Assembly (NCBI RefSeq): GCF_000803315.1
Contig: NZ_JRMH01000001.1
Span: 2,356,001-2,420,000 of the forward strand
DNA: 64,000 nt
Source of the DNA: Pectobacterium actinidiae
GTDB taxonomy: Bacteria > Pseudomonadota > Gammaproteobacteria > Enterobacterales > Enterobacteriaceae
Direction: 5' to 3'
This document shows, one piece after another, positions 27,961-36,472 of the stretch; within the stretch, counting starts at the first letter, position 1, and each line of letters begins with the position of its first letter. The notes under the pieces are model-generated. The model saw only the letters and a list, made by a program, of their open reading frames with translations, made no database searches and was not told where the DNA came from. The position numbers and the translations under genes were made by a program.

Positions 27961-28626
27961 GTGAATTATCCAATTGGGCAGATCAATCACAGCTATCTGG
28001 GTTCCAGCGTTTATACCATGCTGCGTGAGGCGTTAATTACCGGCCAACTCAAACCAGACGATCGCCTGAGAATACGCGAGCTTGCCGCGCAGGTTGGCAC
28101 CAGCGTCACACCGGTGCGAGATGCTATTCTGCAACTGGCGAAAGAACAGGCGCTGGTGCTCAAAACGCCGCGCGATATCCGCGTTCCCCAATTGACCGAA
28201 GCCCAGTTTATCGAGATCCGCACATTGCGGCTGGCGCTGGAAGGTACGGGAGCTGAACAGGCTGCCACGCACATTACGCCGAAAATGCTGGAACAGATCG
28301 AAGAAAATATTCGCCAGAATCGTCTGGCGATTGATGACAAAAATCTACGGGAAGCGCTGCGGTTAAATAGCGAATTTCATCTGTTTCTGGCACAGGCGGC
28401 GCGTATGCCGCTGTTGACGCAGTTTATCGGTAGCTTATGGATGCGCACGGGCCCGCTGATTGCGCAGGCCTATGCACATTTCTCCGTGCAGATGGCGATC
28501 GAACATCACGAAGAGGTTTTCGCGGCGCTACAGCAGCACGATACCCGCGCCGCCAGGCGGGCTATCCAATCCGATATTCTGGACGGCAGCGAAACGATGC
28601 TGGCCTTTATTGCCATCGACCAATAG
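27961..28626 (+). CDS. GntR/FCD-family transcriptional regulator
   Basis: A 221-aa regulator started at GTG 27961, where GGGGG lies five bases upstream. The N-terminal winged helix reads SSVYTMLREALITGQLKPDDRLR and RELAAQVGTSVTPVRDAILQLAKEQAL (quoted in parts), the recognition helix being TSVTPVRDAILQL. The C-terminal FCD domain has the metal-ligand pattern: R-x-x-LE in EIRTLRLALEG, the NSEFHLFLAQAA segment, and EHHEEVFAALQQHD. It is convergent with dspF (20-bp gap), so it is not in the type III regulon by arrangement. Divergent position relative to the nitrilase-like gene makes that gene a candidate target. Confidence 0.85.
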   Translation: MNYPIGQINHSYLGSSVYTMLREALITGQLKPDDRLRIRELAAQVGTSVTPVRDAILQLAKEQALVLKTPRDIRVPQLTEAQFIEIRTLRLALEGTGAEQAATHITPKMLEQIEENIRQNRLAIDDKNLREALRLNSEFHLFLAQAARMPLLTQFIGSLWMRTGPLIAQAYAHFSVQMAIEHHEEVFAALQQHDTRAARRAIQSDILDGSETMLAFIAIDQ

Positions 28627-28646
28627 TGTGCCGTGGCTCAACCACG

Positions 28647-29069
28647 CTATGCCGCGATAAACCGTGGTAACAAGCCGCGAATCAGCAGTCGGGTCTCTTT
28701 GGCCTGGCTGATAAAAGCAGGCAGCAGCGCAGTAAAACTCGGTTCATCCAGCGATTCTGCGGTGTGCTGCGTGCACAAACGCAGCGTGGCATTCTCATCC
28801 AGCGCCAGCCAACAACCTTTCATCGCCGCCATTTCAAAGTTAAGCATCAGCATGAACTGATACACCGCCGTGTTAACCGGCTCCTGAAATCGCATCACAT
28901 CGCTGTGTAATAGCAACACGCCGCTGCTGGCGGGGACTTCCAGCACCACCGCCTCCTGACCGTCAGGTTCGCGTAGTGCGCAAACGCCGTCCTGCAAGCC
29001 CAACTGGGTACGACTGAGCGCACCGTAATGGCGTAATAGCCGCGTAATATGCTGTTGTGTGGGTGTCAT
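28647..29069 (-). CDS. dspF: DspF, type III chaperone for DspE
   Basis: A 140-aa small acidic protein directly following dspE (36 bp) on the same strand. This is the class IA (CesT-like) chaperone that binds the N-terminal part of DspE in the bacterial cytoplasm, keeping it ready for secretion. The sequence has the mixed alpha-beta pattern of these chaperones, including VVLEVPASSGVLLLHSDVM and a Leu-rich C-terminal helix. Length equals the usual DspF size. It should be co-transcribed from the hrp box at 34238-34265. Confidence 0.9.
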   Translation of the reverse strand: MTPTQQHITRLLRHYGALSRTQLGLQDGVCALREPDGQEAVVLEVPASSGVLLLHSDVMRFQEPVNTAVYQFMLMLNFEMAAMKGCWLALDENATLRLCTQHTAESLDEPSFTALLPAFISQAKETRLLIRGLLPRFIAA

Positions 29070-29104
29070 CCTGTTCTCCTTTAATCACCGCATGTTATTT
29101 ACGA

Positions 29105-32100
29105 TTAACCGTTAATTTGCAGGCCTTCCTGCTGAAGCTGTTGCAATGCGTTGGCAGTAGCCGGATTGGCTTTGGCAATCTCGCCGCTCAGTTTGTAACT
29201 TTGCGGTACGGTTTGATCCTGTCCGTAGCTAAAGCTGACGCTGCCGAGCAGTTTATTCATACTGACGCCCGCGCTGCTTGACGCGTTGATGATGACCGCC
29301 GGGGTATTGAACCCCTCGCTCTTCTTCACCGCCTTCGAGACGTCAATGCTGGCAAGTCGCAAATTATTGCCATCTTTAAACAGCGCGATGACGTCATCTT
29401 TGCCGTGCGTCTTGTTCTGAATACCCTTCTCGATCTTTTCCCGCACATCGTCTTTTAGCTCTAGTGCAACCGTCACCGAGGCTCTGTCGTTATCCTGTAA
29501 GCGACTCACGATATCCTTCAGTGCCGGGTTGTCGGCGATCAGTTGATTGATGCGATCGGCATTGCTCGGTGGCAGAGAAGAAAACAAATGGTTACCGATA
29601 ACCTGAAACAGCCCGTTTTCTGTCAGCTTGCTGAGATTGGTGTAGGACGTTGTGTGCTTGACGCTATCGAGCGTGGCGCCATCACGCTGCGCGACATCCT
29701 GCCGCACGTTCAATTTTTGCAAGCTCATCAATCCCTGATGCTGATCGTCGGTTTTTGCCGTTTTACCCGCAAAATGTTGACTCAGGATGGCAAGCTGATC
29801 GTCCGGTTCTGCGATTTTTTTCACACTGTCGATCAGGAGCTGACTGGCAGGATCGTTAAAGGCAGAGTTCAGCGTTTTAGTCAGCGCATCGATATCTTTT
29901 TTCTCCAGCGGTTCGGCTTTCTTCATGCCCAGGCTGATCGATTGGTTCGTGCGCGAATCTACCGCCACATTCACCCCGATGCTGGCCGAAGTAAAGAACG
30001 GGACGGTGCCATCTGGCGTGGTTCTGGCAGCACCCGCGCTGAGGGTCGCGTTGGCCCCCATCGCTCCCTGACTCAGGAAGCGCAGGCGGTTGTCCGACTC
30101 TGTATAGGTGGTGGATTTCTCACCTTGCGCGACGCTGGACGCACTGCTACCAGACAGCACATTGACGCTCGCCGTCAGGCCGACGGATCCGCGTAGTGTG
30201 GCACTGGTGGGTGCCGCGCCTTTTTCCGTCAGGTTGATGCCACCACGCAGTTCCAACGCCCCATTACCATCCAGATTGAAGCTGACCGTTTTACCCGCCT
30301 TAACGCTGTGCTGCTCCCCTTTATCCAACAGGGCAAGCGGGTTGATCGTGCCGCTCGACAGGCCGTCAATAAATCCGGGGAGTTCCTCTTCACTGAGGGT
30401 AAAGTTCAGGGCGTTTTGCTGTGCGACTTGCAGGCTGGCGGATACGCCGAAGGAAGCACGGACATCCGGTGCAAAACTGTGTTTACTGTTAATGTCTTGC
30501 GTCATCTGCGCCGAGGTTTTCCCTGCCAGATACTCGCTGACGTCGTATCCGCCGGAATAGCTCACTTTCCCGGTAATGCCGCCCGAACGTTCGAAAGCGA
30601 CATTGATGCCGTTTTCACCACGGGAGAAACTCAGGTTGTAATTTCGTTCACCGCTGACGCCACCGCCCGGCACCGGAGGGAAAGGCAACGGTGTACCGCT
30701 GACCACAAACGACATGGATGCCCCGCCGCCATAGGTTCGGTTAAAGGCAATACTTTCGTTGCTATCCAGCGACAGCACGGTCGACTTCATTTTGTCGATC
30801 ATGTCCGTCTGGCTGGTCGCCTGCATCACGGTTTTTGAGGTTACGCTGACGGCGTTCTCTTCTTTCCTGAACGCCTTCATAAAGGTTTTAACCGAATCGT
30901 AATCCGCCTCCAGCGACTTATGATTGGTGAACCCCATGTCGGTCATCTTCTTAACCGGGTTTTCGCCGTAATCTCCCTGCCGCAGCGCGTTAAGTTCCTT
31001 CATCATCGATGCCAGTGCCGCCTCACCCGGCGATGTGCCGGATAGCGCATCGATTCGATCGGTCAACTTATGCAGGTCTCCCAGCACCAGGGTATCCAGC
31101 ACCAGTCGCGTTTTTGCCAGTGACAGCGCATCGCTGGTATCCCGCTGCTGCCCAAACGCTTCGCTATTCGGCTTTTGGGCTAGTGGCGTTTTACTGTCTA
31201 CGAAGGTTTTTAGTAGCGTCGCAGCGGTACTTGTTTTTGATGATGGATGGCTTTCCATCGCCGCCAGCAGCATCGGAGCCAGATCTTTTTCTCTGCTATG
31301 CAGGCTGGCGGGCTTGCCTTCCGTGTTCATCACGCCGTTATCATTCACGACGCCCTGCTGTCTGCCGATAAGCAATGCCGCCTTGGACGAGCTGCTTTCC
31401 AGTTCGGTATGGAACTGTTTTAACAGGCTAACCAGCGGTTTCCCTTTCTCCCCCAGATCCAGCTTGTCGATCTTCGTCGCCAAATCCGTCACCGTTCCCT
31501 GCGGCTGACTGGCCGTCGTATCCAGTTTTTTTAGTAATTCGGTCTGCATGTCGTACACCGGTTTCAGGCCTTCACGCCCGTTGAACTGGTGCTGAACATG
31601 GTCGGCAAAGGTTTTTATCGGTCGCGGCATGTCCAACGTGAACGAGACAATATGGGCTCTGACCAGATCGGACAGTTTACTTTTAACCTGCTGCGACTCT
31701 TCACCCGTTTTCCCCAGAACCTGAACATCGGCCTTAACCGTGACTCCGGTTAACGGTATCTTCATGCCCTTTGTCGCCACATCCAGCCGGCCAAACACCG
31801 TTTCTGCGTCACGAGGCTCTGCGGGTAACGATGCCTCTCCTTTTGGCACAGTCGTTTTCCACGCGTTCCCTTGCTGGGTGTGTAATTCATGCTCGTCATG
31901 CGCAACCTGCAAATGATGCTGTGCGTCTGTGCTCAACGAACTCACCTTGCCCTCTACTGGCGTTTTCACCTGTTGCCATTGCGCACTGTCGTGATTCGCT
32001 GCATTTTGCCAGTCGGTTTTCGGCAGTTGAAAAAGCTGCCCGTCTTTATTCAAGACAAAGAGCGTTTGCTGGTGATCCAGCGTGATGTCCTGTATCTCAC

Positions 32101-34201
32101 CGGACAACCCATTTTTAGGCAACGCCAGCGGTGGCGCGGCGATCTTATCCGTTCCTGGCTTGATTTGGTGGAAATGCAGATCGCCCTGCTTATCGACGGC
32201 AATAAATTTATTACGGTTGATCACCGCCATCGCCGAGACGCCATCGTCCTTGTCAATGCCGGGGAGCGCGGTGCCCGCAGACGGCGTCATACGCACCTGC
32301 GGCAGCGCAAATACGGTGTTGTCGCCGTGCGTAAACGTATCTGACTTCTGATTGATAGACAGCGGCGTGATTTCACCGTCTTTCAGCGTGTAAGCCTGAT
32401 TGTCCAGCCCGCGCTTTAGCTGACTGGCTTCAACGCTGGACGCCTCCCAGTTCTTGGTATTGCCGTTATAAAATTGGACTTTCCCGTCCTGTAGCCCAAT
32501 TTGTCCCAACCGTCCTAGATCTAAGGTGTCTTTCGCCGCAAGTGCCGTCGTGGTTAGCCCCAGTTTATTGTCCACCACCAGACTGTCGCTCAGGTTCCAT
32601 CCCGGCGTTGGCGACAGCCCACTTTGCCCCAGAGGCGCGACGTGTTTTTGTCCTTGACGATCGGTGGCGAGCGCCTGCGTCTGACCGCGTTCATCATGGG
32701 CAAATCCGGTAATACGATGGTCGTCGCCCAGCACCGCATTCAGTTCTGGCGTGCTGGCCGGGGTTAATGTGACGTGCGGTTCACCCGCCTCAGGCAGCGG
32801 TGCGTGGTAAAGCTTGCCGTCATTATCGGTAATCAGCAGGTGTTCTGCGGTTAACCCCACCGCTTTCGCATATACCGGTTCGCCGCTTTCCAGTTTGAGA
32901 TCCACAGGCTGCGGTGTGGCCTCCAACGAGCTCATCAGATGCAACTGCGTAAGGTGATCTTGCTCGGTCAGCACGGCCGATTGCCCGTTCTGATTGGCAG
33001 AAAACGCCGTAATCTTATCGCTGAAGGTGGATGACACGCTGCCCGACGACAAGTTGCTCAGCGTGTGGTCGTCTTTGACTGCATACAGTTGGCCATCCCC
33101 CTGTCGGGATAACTGGCTGTGGGCGACATCGCTGGTTTTCTGCCAGACGCCAAACTCGGTATTTAACGCAAAGAGCTTGCCGTCATGAAGACGCAGTTGC
33201 TCACCCGCGCCTGACGCGGAATCGGGCTGTCGGTGGACACCGGTTAACAGTTCGTGGTTCATACGCCCGGATAGCGGCACACTCGTAGATTCGCCGGAGG
33301 TTGTTTTCACAGAAATACGTTCCGGCGTGGACGCTAACTGTACGTTATTCGCACTCAGCTTGCCTGTTGGCATCGCACTGCGGCCGCTGCTATGGAGCGC
33401 GATATGCTGATTTCCATCGCTTTGAATCACGAACAGCCGCCCTGATTTGTCGGCTAACGCGTGCTGCTGCGCATCCTGATTTTCATGATGAGCGACGAAC
33501 GGCTGGCTATTTTTCCCGATAGTCTGTTGCAGCAGCGTGGTCAATGCTTCCGGCAACGCCTTACCAAGCTGAAGTTTGCCATGGTGGTCAATTTTAACGC
33601 CAAAATCAGGTGTGGACGCAGAACTCGCAGAGTCACGGAGTAACGGCGATGGTTGACTCTGAAAACTTAACCGATCGCGGCCTCTGGTTATGGATATACT
33701 CGGCTCTTCGGCGATCGGCGCACGATGTGAGTGAGTGGGAGAAAGGGACTCTCGCGGAGTGAAGAATCGCTCGCTGTCGCTACCAGACTCGCTATGGCGC
33801 AGTGAACTGGATGCGGTATGAAAACTATCGTTGTGCTCAAGGTAACGGCCAGACAGGCTACTTTCACGAGAAAGCATCGGCGTATCGCCAAACCGGGAAA
33901 AGCTTTGGATCGGTCCGCCCGATGCCAGCGAATCACGCGGTAAACCCTGGCGCATCCCTTCCGATGAGAAAAGCTCGCGCAGGGTGGTCGAGCGTGAGTC
34001 CTGGCTCTTCACCGAACTACGGCTTCCCTGCTCCAGTTCGGGCGGTTTATTTTTATCATGCAAACCTTGTTGAACCAGAGACTGCGCGCCTTTCTGGCTC
34101 GCACTGGTGCTCGTGCTCTGCGATAACGATGTTTTCGCTAGCGTGGCAGGTGCAATTTCCGACGTGGATAGGCCGGGCTGAACATGCTGGATTTTCTGCA
34201 T
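29105..34201 (-). CDS. dspE: DspE, AvrE-family type III effector
   Basis: A giant effector of 1698 aa, injected into plant cells, where it is needed for disease in Pectobacterium and Erwinia. The start is taken as ATG 34201 (MQKIQHVQPGLST); an in-frame ATG at 34297 would extend across the hrp box and is rejected. The N-terminal 250 residues are Ser-rich and disordered (secretion and chaperone binding), followed by a long beta-rich region with repeated KDGE, DKQGDL and LNKDGQLFQL units resembling beta-propeller blades, and a C-terminal region with GGxxxSFVVSGTPLPFPP. Established work on AvrE/DspE shows that the family forms water- and solute-permeable channels in host membranes. It reads from a perfect hrp box 37 bp upstream. 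Confidence 0.95.
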   Translation of the reverse strand: MQKIQHVQPGLSTSEIAPATLAKTSLSQSTSTSASQKGAQSLVQQGLHDKNKPPELEQGSRSSVKSQDSRSTTLRELFSSEGMRQGLPRDSLASGGPIQSFSRFGDTPMLSRESSLSGRYLEHNDSFHTASSSLRHSESGSDSERFFTPRESLSPTHSHRAPIAEEPSISITRGRDRLSFQSQPSPLLRDSASSASTPDFGVKIDHHGKLQLGKALPEALTTLLQQTIGKNSQPFVAHHENQDAQQHALADKSGRLFVIQSDGNQHIALHSSGRSAMPTGKLSANNVQLASTPERISVKTTSGESTSVPLSGRMNHELLTGVHRQPDSASGAGEQLRLHDGKLFALNTEFGVWQKTSDVAHSQLSRQGDGQLYAVKDDHTLSNLSSGSVSSTFSDKITAFSANQNGQSAVLTEQDHLTQLHLMSSLEATPQPVDLKLESGEPVYAKAVGLTAEHLLITDNDGKLYHAPLPEAGEPHVTLTPASTPELNAVLGDDHRITGFAHDERGQTQALATDRQGQKHVAPLGQSGLSPTPGWNLSDSLVVDNKLGLTTTALAAKDTLDLGRLGQIGLQDGKVQFYNGNTKNWEASSVEASQLKRGLDNQAYTLKDGEITPLSINQKSDTFTHGDNTVFALPQVRMTPSAGTALPGIDKDDGVSAMAVINRNKFIAVDKQGDLHFHQIKPGTDKIAAPPLALPKNGLSGEIQDITLDHQQTLFVLNKDGQLFQLPKTDWQNAANHDSAQWQQVKTPVEGKVSSLSTDAQHHLQVAHDEHELHTQQGNAWKTTVPKGEASLPAEPRDAETVFGRLDVATKGMKIPLTGVTVKADVQVLGKTGEESQQVKSKLSDLVRAHIVSFTLDMPRPIKTFADHVQHQFNGREGLKPVYDMQTELLKKLDTTASQPQGTVTDLATKIDKLDLGEKGKPLVSLLKQFHTELESSSSKAALLIGRQQGVVNDNGVMNTEGKPASLHSREKDLAPMLLAAMESHPSSKTSTAATLLKTFVDSKTPLAQKPNSEAFGQQRDTSDALSLAKTRLVLDTLVLGDLHKLTDRIDALSGTSPGEAALASMMKELNALRQGDYGENPVKKMTDMGFTNHKSLEADYDSVKTFMKAFRKEENAVSVTSKTVMQATSQTDMIDKMKSTVLSLDSNESIAFNRTYGGGASMSFVVSGTPLPFPPVPGGGVSGERNYNLSFSRGENGINVAFERSGGITGKVSYSGGYDVSEYLAGKTSAQMTQDINSKHSFAPDVRASFGVSASLQVAQQNALNFTLSEEELPGFIDGLSSGTINPLALLDKGEQHSVKAGKTVSFNLDGNGALELRGGINLTEKGAAPTSATLRGSVGLTASVNVLSGSSASSVAQGEKSTTYTESDNRLRFLSQGAMGANATLSAGAARTTPDGTVPFFTSASIGVNVAVDSRTNQSISLGMKKAEPLEKKDIDALTKTLNSAFNDPASQLLIDSVKKIAEPDDQLAILSQHFAGKTAKTDDQHQGLMSLQKLNVRQDVAQRDGATLDSVKHTTSYTNLSKLTENGLFQVIGNHLFSSLPPSNADRINQLIADNPALKDIVSRLQDNDRASVTVALELKDDVREKIEKGIQNKTHGKDDVIALFKDGNNLRLASIDVSKAVKKSEGFNTPAVIINASSSAGVSMNKLLGSVSFSYGQDQTVPQSYKLSGEIAKANPATANALQQLQQEGLQING

Positions 34202-34237
34202 AACAGGTTCCAAGAATGATGAAGTGATCGTGTCAGT

Positions 34238-34265
34238 TAAGTGGTCATGTTCTGCTTTCGGTTCC
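34238..34265 (-). promoter_or_regulatory. hrp box for dspE-dspF
   Basis: Minus strand: GGAACC (34260-34265), 15-base spacer, CCACTTA (34238-34244). Full match to the HrpL consensus, 37 bp from the dspE start, back-to-back with the hrpW box. Confidence 0.92.
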
Positions 34266-34289
34266 CGATATCTTTCTCCTCCCCGATCG

Positions 34290-34317
34290 GGAACCACATC
34301 ACCCCTTCCCTCACTTA
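34290..34317 (+). promoter_or_regulatory. hrp box for hrpW
   Basis: GGAACC (34290-34295), 15-base spacer, TCACTTA (34311-34317). Only the first base of CCACNNA differs, as in the hrpN box. It lies 64 bp before the hrpW start. Confidence 0.85.
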
Positions 34318-34381
34318 ATACGCAACAGACGTAAGCCTGTTAATGACTCATCACTATTCACTTCACTTTCAAGGAGATGTT

Positions 34382-35800
34382 ATGGCTGATATGACGATTA
34401 CGCTCAGCATACAACCCGGCGCAGGACTGTCATCGACAGGTCTTAATTCCCCACTTTCGGGCAGTAACAGCGGAGCTTCACCGCGTTCTGCACAGCAAGA
34501 TAGCCAACTTATGGAGGCGCTGGGCACATTGCTCAGCGCGCTCTTGCCTAATGCACAGAATACGCCATCCTCAACCGATGGCGGCACGCAGAGCCAGCCA
34601 GGTGCAGGCAACAGTAGCAGCTCGGCGTTAGGGCAAAACGGCAGTCCTGCCGATATGCTGATGAAACTGCTGGAAACACTGATTCAGGGCAAAAATGGTC
34701 AGGACGCGGGAAACCCTCTCTCTTCCGGTACGGCAGGCGGCAACGGCGGTGCTTCACCGCTGGCGGGTTCATCCGGCACGGGCGGCGCAAGCGGTACGCA
34801 AAATCCAGAAAATCTGAGTCGCTCTCTACTGCAAGATTCGGCGGGCAGCGCATTAGACAATGCCATCAGCCCAACGGCAGACGGAGGGGGACAACTGAGT
34901 AGTAACGATCTGTTGAAAGCGCTGCTCGAATTGATCGGTAATCTGATGGATTCACAGAAAGGTGAGTTCGGTCAGCCGCAAGAAAAAGGACAATCACAAG
35001 GTGGTGGCGCGCCGTCTGTGGGCGCACCGCAGGCTTCATCCGGTGGTGGCTCTGGGTCACCTGCTGCGCCGTCTTCACCCGTTGGCGGTAACGGTGGCGC
35101 AGCACCTGCTCCACTAACGGCCGCCCCAACCCGCGTTGATGGCGGTTCAACGACATCACCCACGACGTCAACAGCAGGCGCTGGCCCGGTTGCATTCCCA
35201 AAGGCCAGCGGTGATGCCACTGTGGTCAATGACACTATCAAAGTTGGCCCCGGTGAAGTCTTTGATGGCGGAGGTAAAACCTTTACCGCTGGCAGCAAAT
35301 TAGGCGACGGCGGCCAGGCTGAAGGTCAGAAGCCAGTATTTGAACTGGCTCCGGGCGCAACGCTAAAAAACGTGGTGTTTGGTGATAATGCAGCGGATGG
35401 CGTACACGTTCGCGGCGATGCCAAAATTGACAACGTACATTGGACCAACGTGGGTGAAGATGCGCTGACGGTGAAATCCAACACGGGTAAACCTGCCAAT
35501 GTTGAAATCACCAACAGTAGCGCTCAGGGCGCTTCCGATAAGATTTTTCAGTTGAACGCGGATGCCAACCTGACCATCGATAATTTCAAAGCGAAAGATT
35601 TCGGTACGTTTGTTCGCACCAACGGCGGACAACAAGGTAACTGGAACTTGAACCTGAGCAACATTGACGCAGAAAACGGCAAGTTCTCGTTCGTGAAAAG
35701 CGACAGTGAAGGGCTGAACGTCAAAGGTAGCAACATCAACCTGACGAACGTCAATAATCACTACAAAGTGCCGGATTCCGCCAACTTGCAGGTGAATTAA
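34382..35800 (+). CDS. hrpW: HrpW, harpin with pectate lyase domain
   Basis: A 472-aa type III secreted protein. ATG 34382 has AAGGAG five bases upstream; an earlier ATG at 34343 is outside this context. The N-terminal 270 residues are the harpin-like part: rich in Gly, Ser, Asn and Gln, no cysteine, with runs such as GGSGSPAAPSSPVGGNGG. The C-terminal 200 residues (from VVNDTIKVGPGEVFDGGGKTF) are a PL3 pectate lyase-like beta helix with DGVHVRGDAKIDNVHWTNVG and the conserved EDALTVK. HrpW is thought to act at the plant cell wall, helping the translocon pass. It reads divergently from dspE. Confidence 0.95.
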   Translation: MADMTITLSIQPGAGLSSTGLNSPLSGSNSGASPRSAQQDSQLMEALGTLLSALLPNAQNTPSSTDGGTQSQPGAGNSSSSALGQNGSPADMLMKLLETLIQGKNGQDAGNPLSSGTAGGNGGASPLAGSSGTGGASGTQNPENLSRSLLQDSAGSALDNAISPTADGGGQLSSNDLLKALLELIGNLMDSQKGEFGQPQEKGQSQGGGAPSVGAPQASSGGGSGSPAAPSSPVGGNGGAAPAPLTAAPTRVDGGSTTSPTTSTAGAGPVAFPKASGDATVVNDTIKVGPGEVFDGGGKTFTAGSKLGDGGQAEGQKPVFELAPGATLKNVVFGDNAADGVHVRGDAKIDNVHWTNVGEDALTVKSNTGKPANVEITNSSAQGASDKIFQLNADANLTIDNFKAKDFGTFVRTNGGQQGNWNLNLSNIDAENGKFSFVKSDSEGLNVKGSNINLTNVNNHYKVPDSANLQVN

Positions 35801-35801
35801 G

Positions 35802-36125
35802 ATGCCAAACACGATGACCTCTCCCGCCCCGACACGCTGGGCGGATATCGCCAGACAAGGCGGATACATTACGCCGGCGCAACGTGAATCGTTCGCTCAG
35901 GCTATCCATTTAGTGAGAACACAGTTGAACACGGTGCTCAGCCAGTCAGGATCGCTGCGACGGGGTGAGTTCGAGTTCGATGCCTTTGTGGATTCACTGG
36001 AGCAGGATTTCCTGCATCAGGCCGACATCCATACGAAGAACGGGTTGCATAGCGACGTGGCACAAACCTCGTTCTGGGTCGCTCGCCTGATCGCCGATCG
36101 CTTTATTGCAGTGCGCCAAATGTAA
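35802..36125 (+). CDS. Unknown 107-aa protein in the hrpW operon
   Basis: The start codon follows the hrpW stop by one base, so the gene is translated from the same HrpL-controlled message, with AGGTGAAT at the end of hrpW as the ribosome binding site. The protein is mostly alpha-helical (WADIARQGGYITPAQRESF, then long helices with FEFDAFVDSLEQDFLHQ) and has no signal peptide or membrane span. I do not recognise the family. Position and size would suit a secretion helper for HrpW or a small secreted protein, but the helical profile is not that of a standard class I chaperone. A terminator follows. Confidence 0.7.
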   Translation: MPNTMTSPAPTRWADIARQGGYITPAQRESFAQAIHLVRTQLNTVLSQSGSLRRGEFEFDAFVDSLEQDFLHQADIHTKNGLHSDVAQTSFWVARLIADRFIAVRQM

Positions 36126-36150
36126 CACTTGCGCCATACCGCACCGGGGA

Positions 36151-36185
36151 AAAGCCAGCCAGGGCAACTTGCGCTGGCTTTTTTT
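36151..36185 (+). terminator. Intrinsic terminator after the hrpW operon
   Basis: AAAGCCAGC (36151-36159) pairs with GCTGGCTTT, loop of about 13 bases, followed by a run of seven T. It is 25 bp after the stop of the 107-aa gene and closes the transcript. Base composition changes to AT-rich right after it. Confidence 0.85.
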
Positions 36186-36472
36186 AGCTCGAGGAACCAG
36201 ACATCCGGTGTAAGTACCCCATCGTCCCTCCTGTATGTTTCTGGTAAAAATAACAGAAACACGAGTTAGGATTTCCAGAGCTAATAGATCTAAAATGTAT
36301 AAATTGGCTCAAGCATCTACCTTATAGTTCAGTCGCCCAAAAAGATTCCTTATCTTTTTTGCATTTGAAAAATAGAAAAAACCTAACCCTACGCCATGAT
36401 CGTAATAAGCCCAACAACTCATCTCTGATAGCTCTTTTTCTGCCCCCAATTATAGAGAGACATTCATCTAAT
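36186..36472. other. AT-rich junction between the hrpW operon and the peptide locus
   Basis: About 290 bp with no gene. It marks the left edge of a segment (to about 41.3 kb) whose bases and codons differ from the GC-richer hrp genes on both sides. The ABC transporter gene ends at 36473; I found no clear terminator behind it. Confidence 0.4.

Noticed and set aside
34201..34223. GGAACC next to the dspE start as a second hrp box
   Set aside because: No CCACNNA at 15-16 bases; the true box is at 34238-34265.
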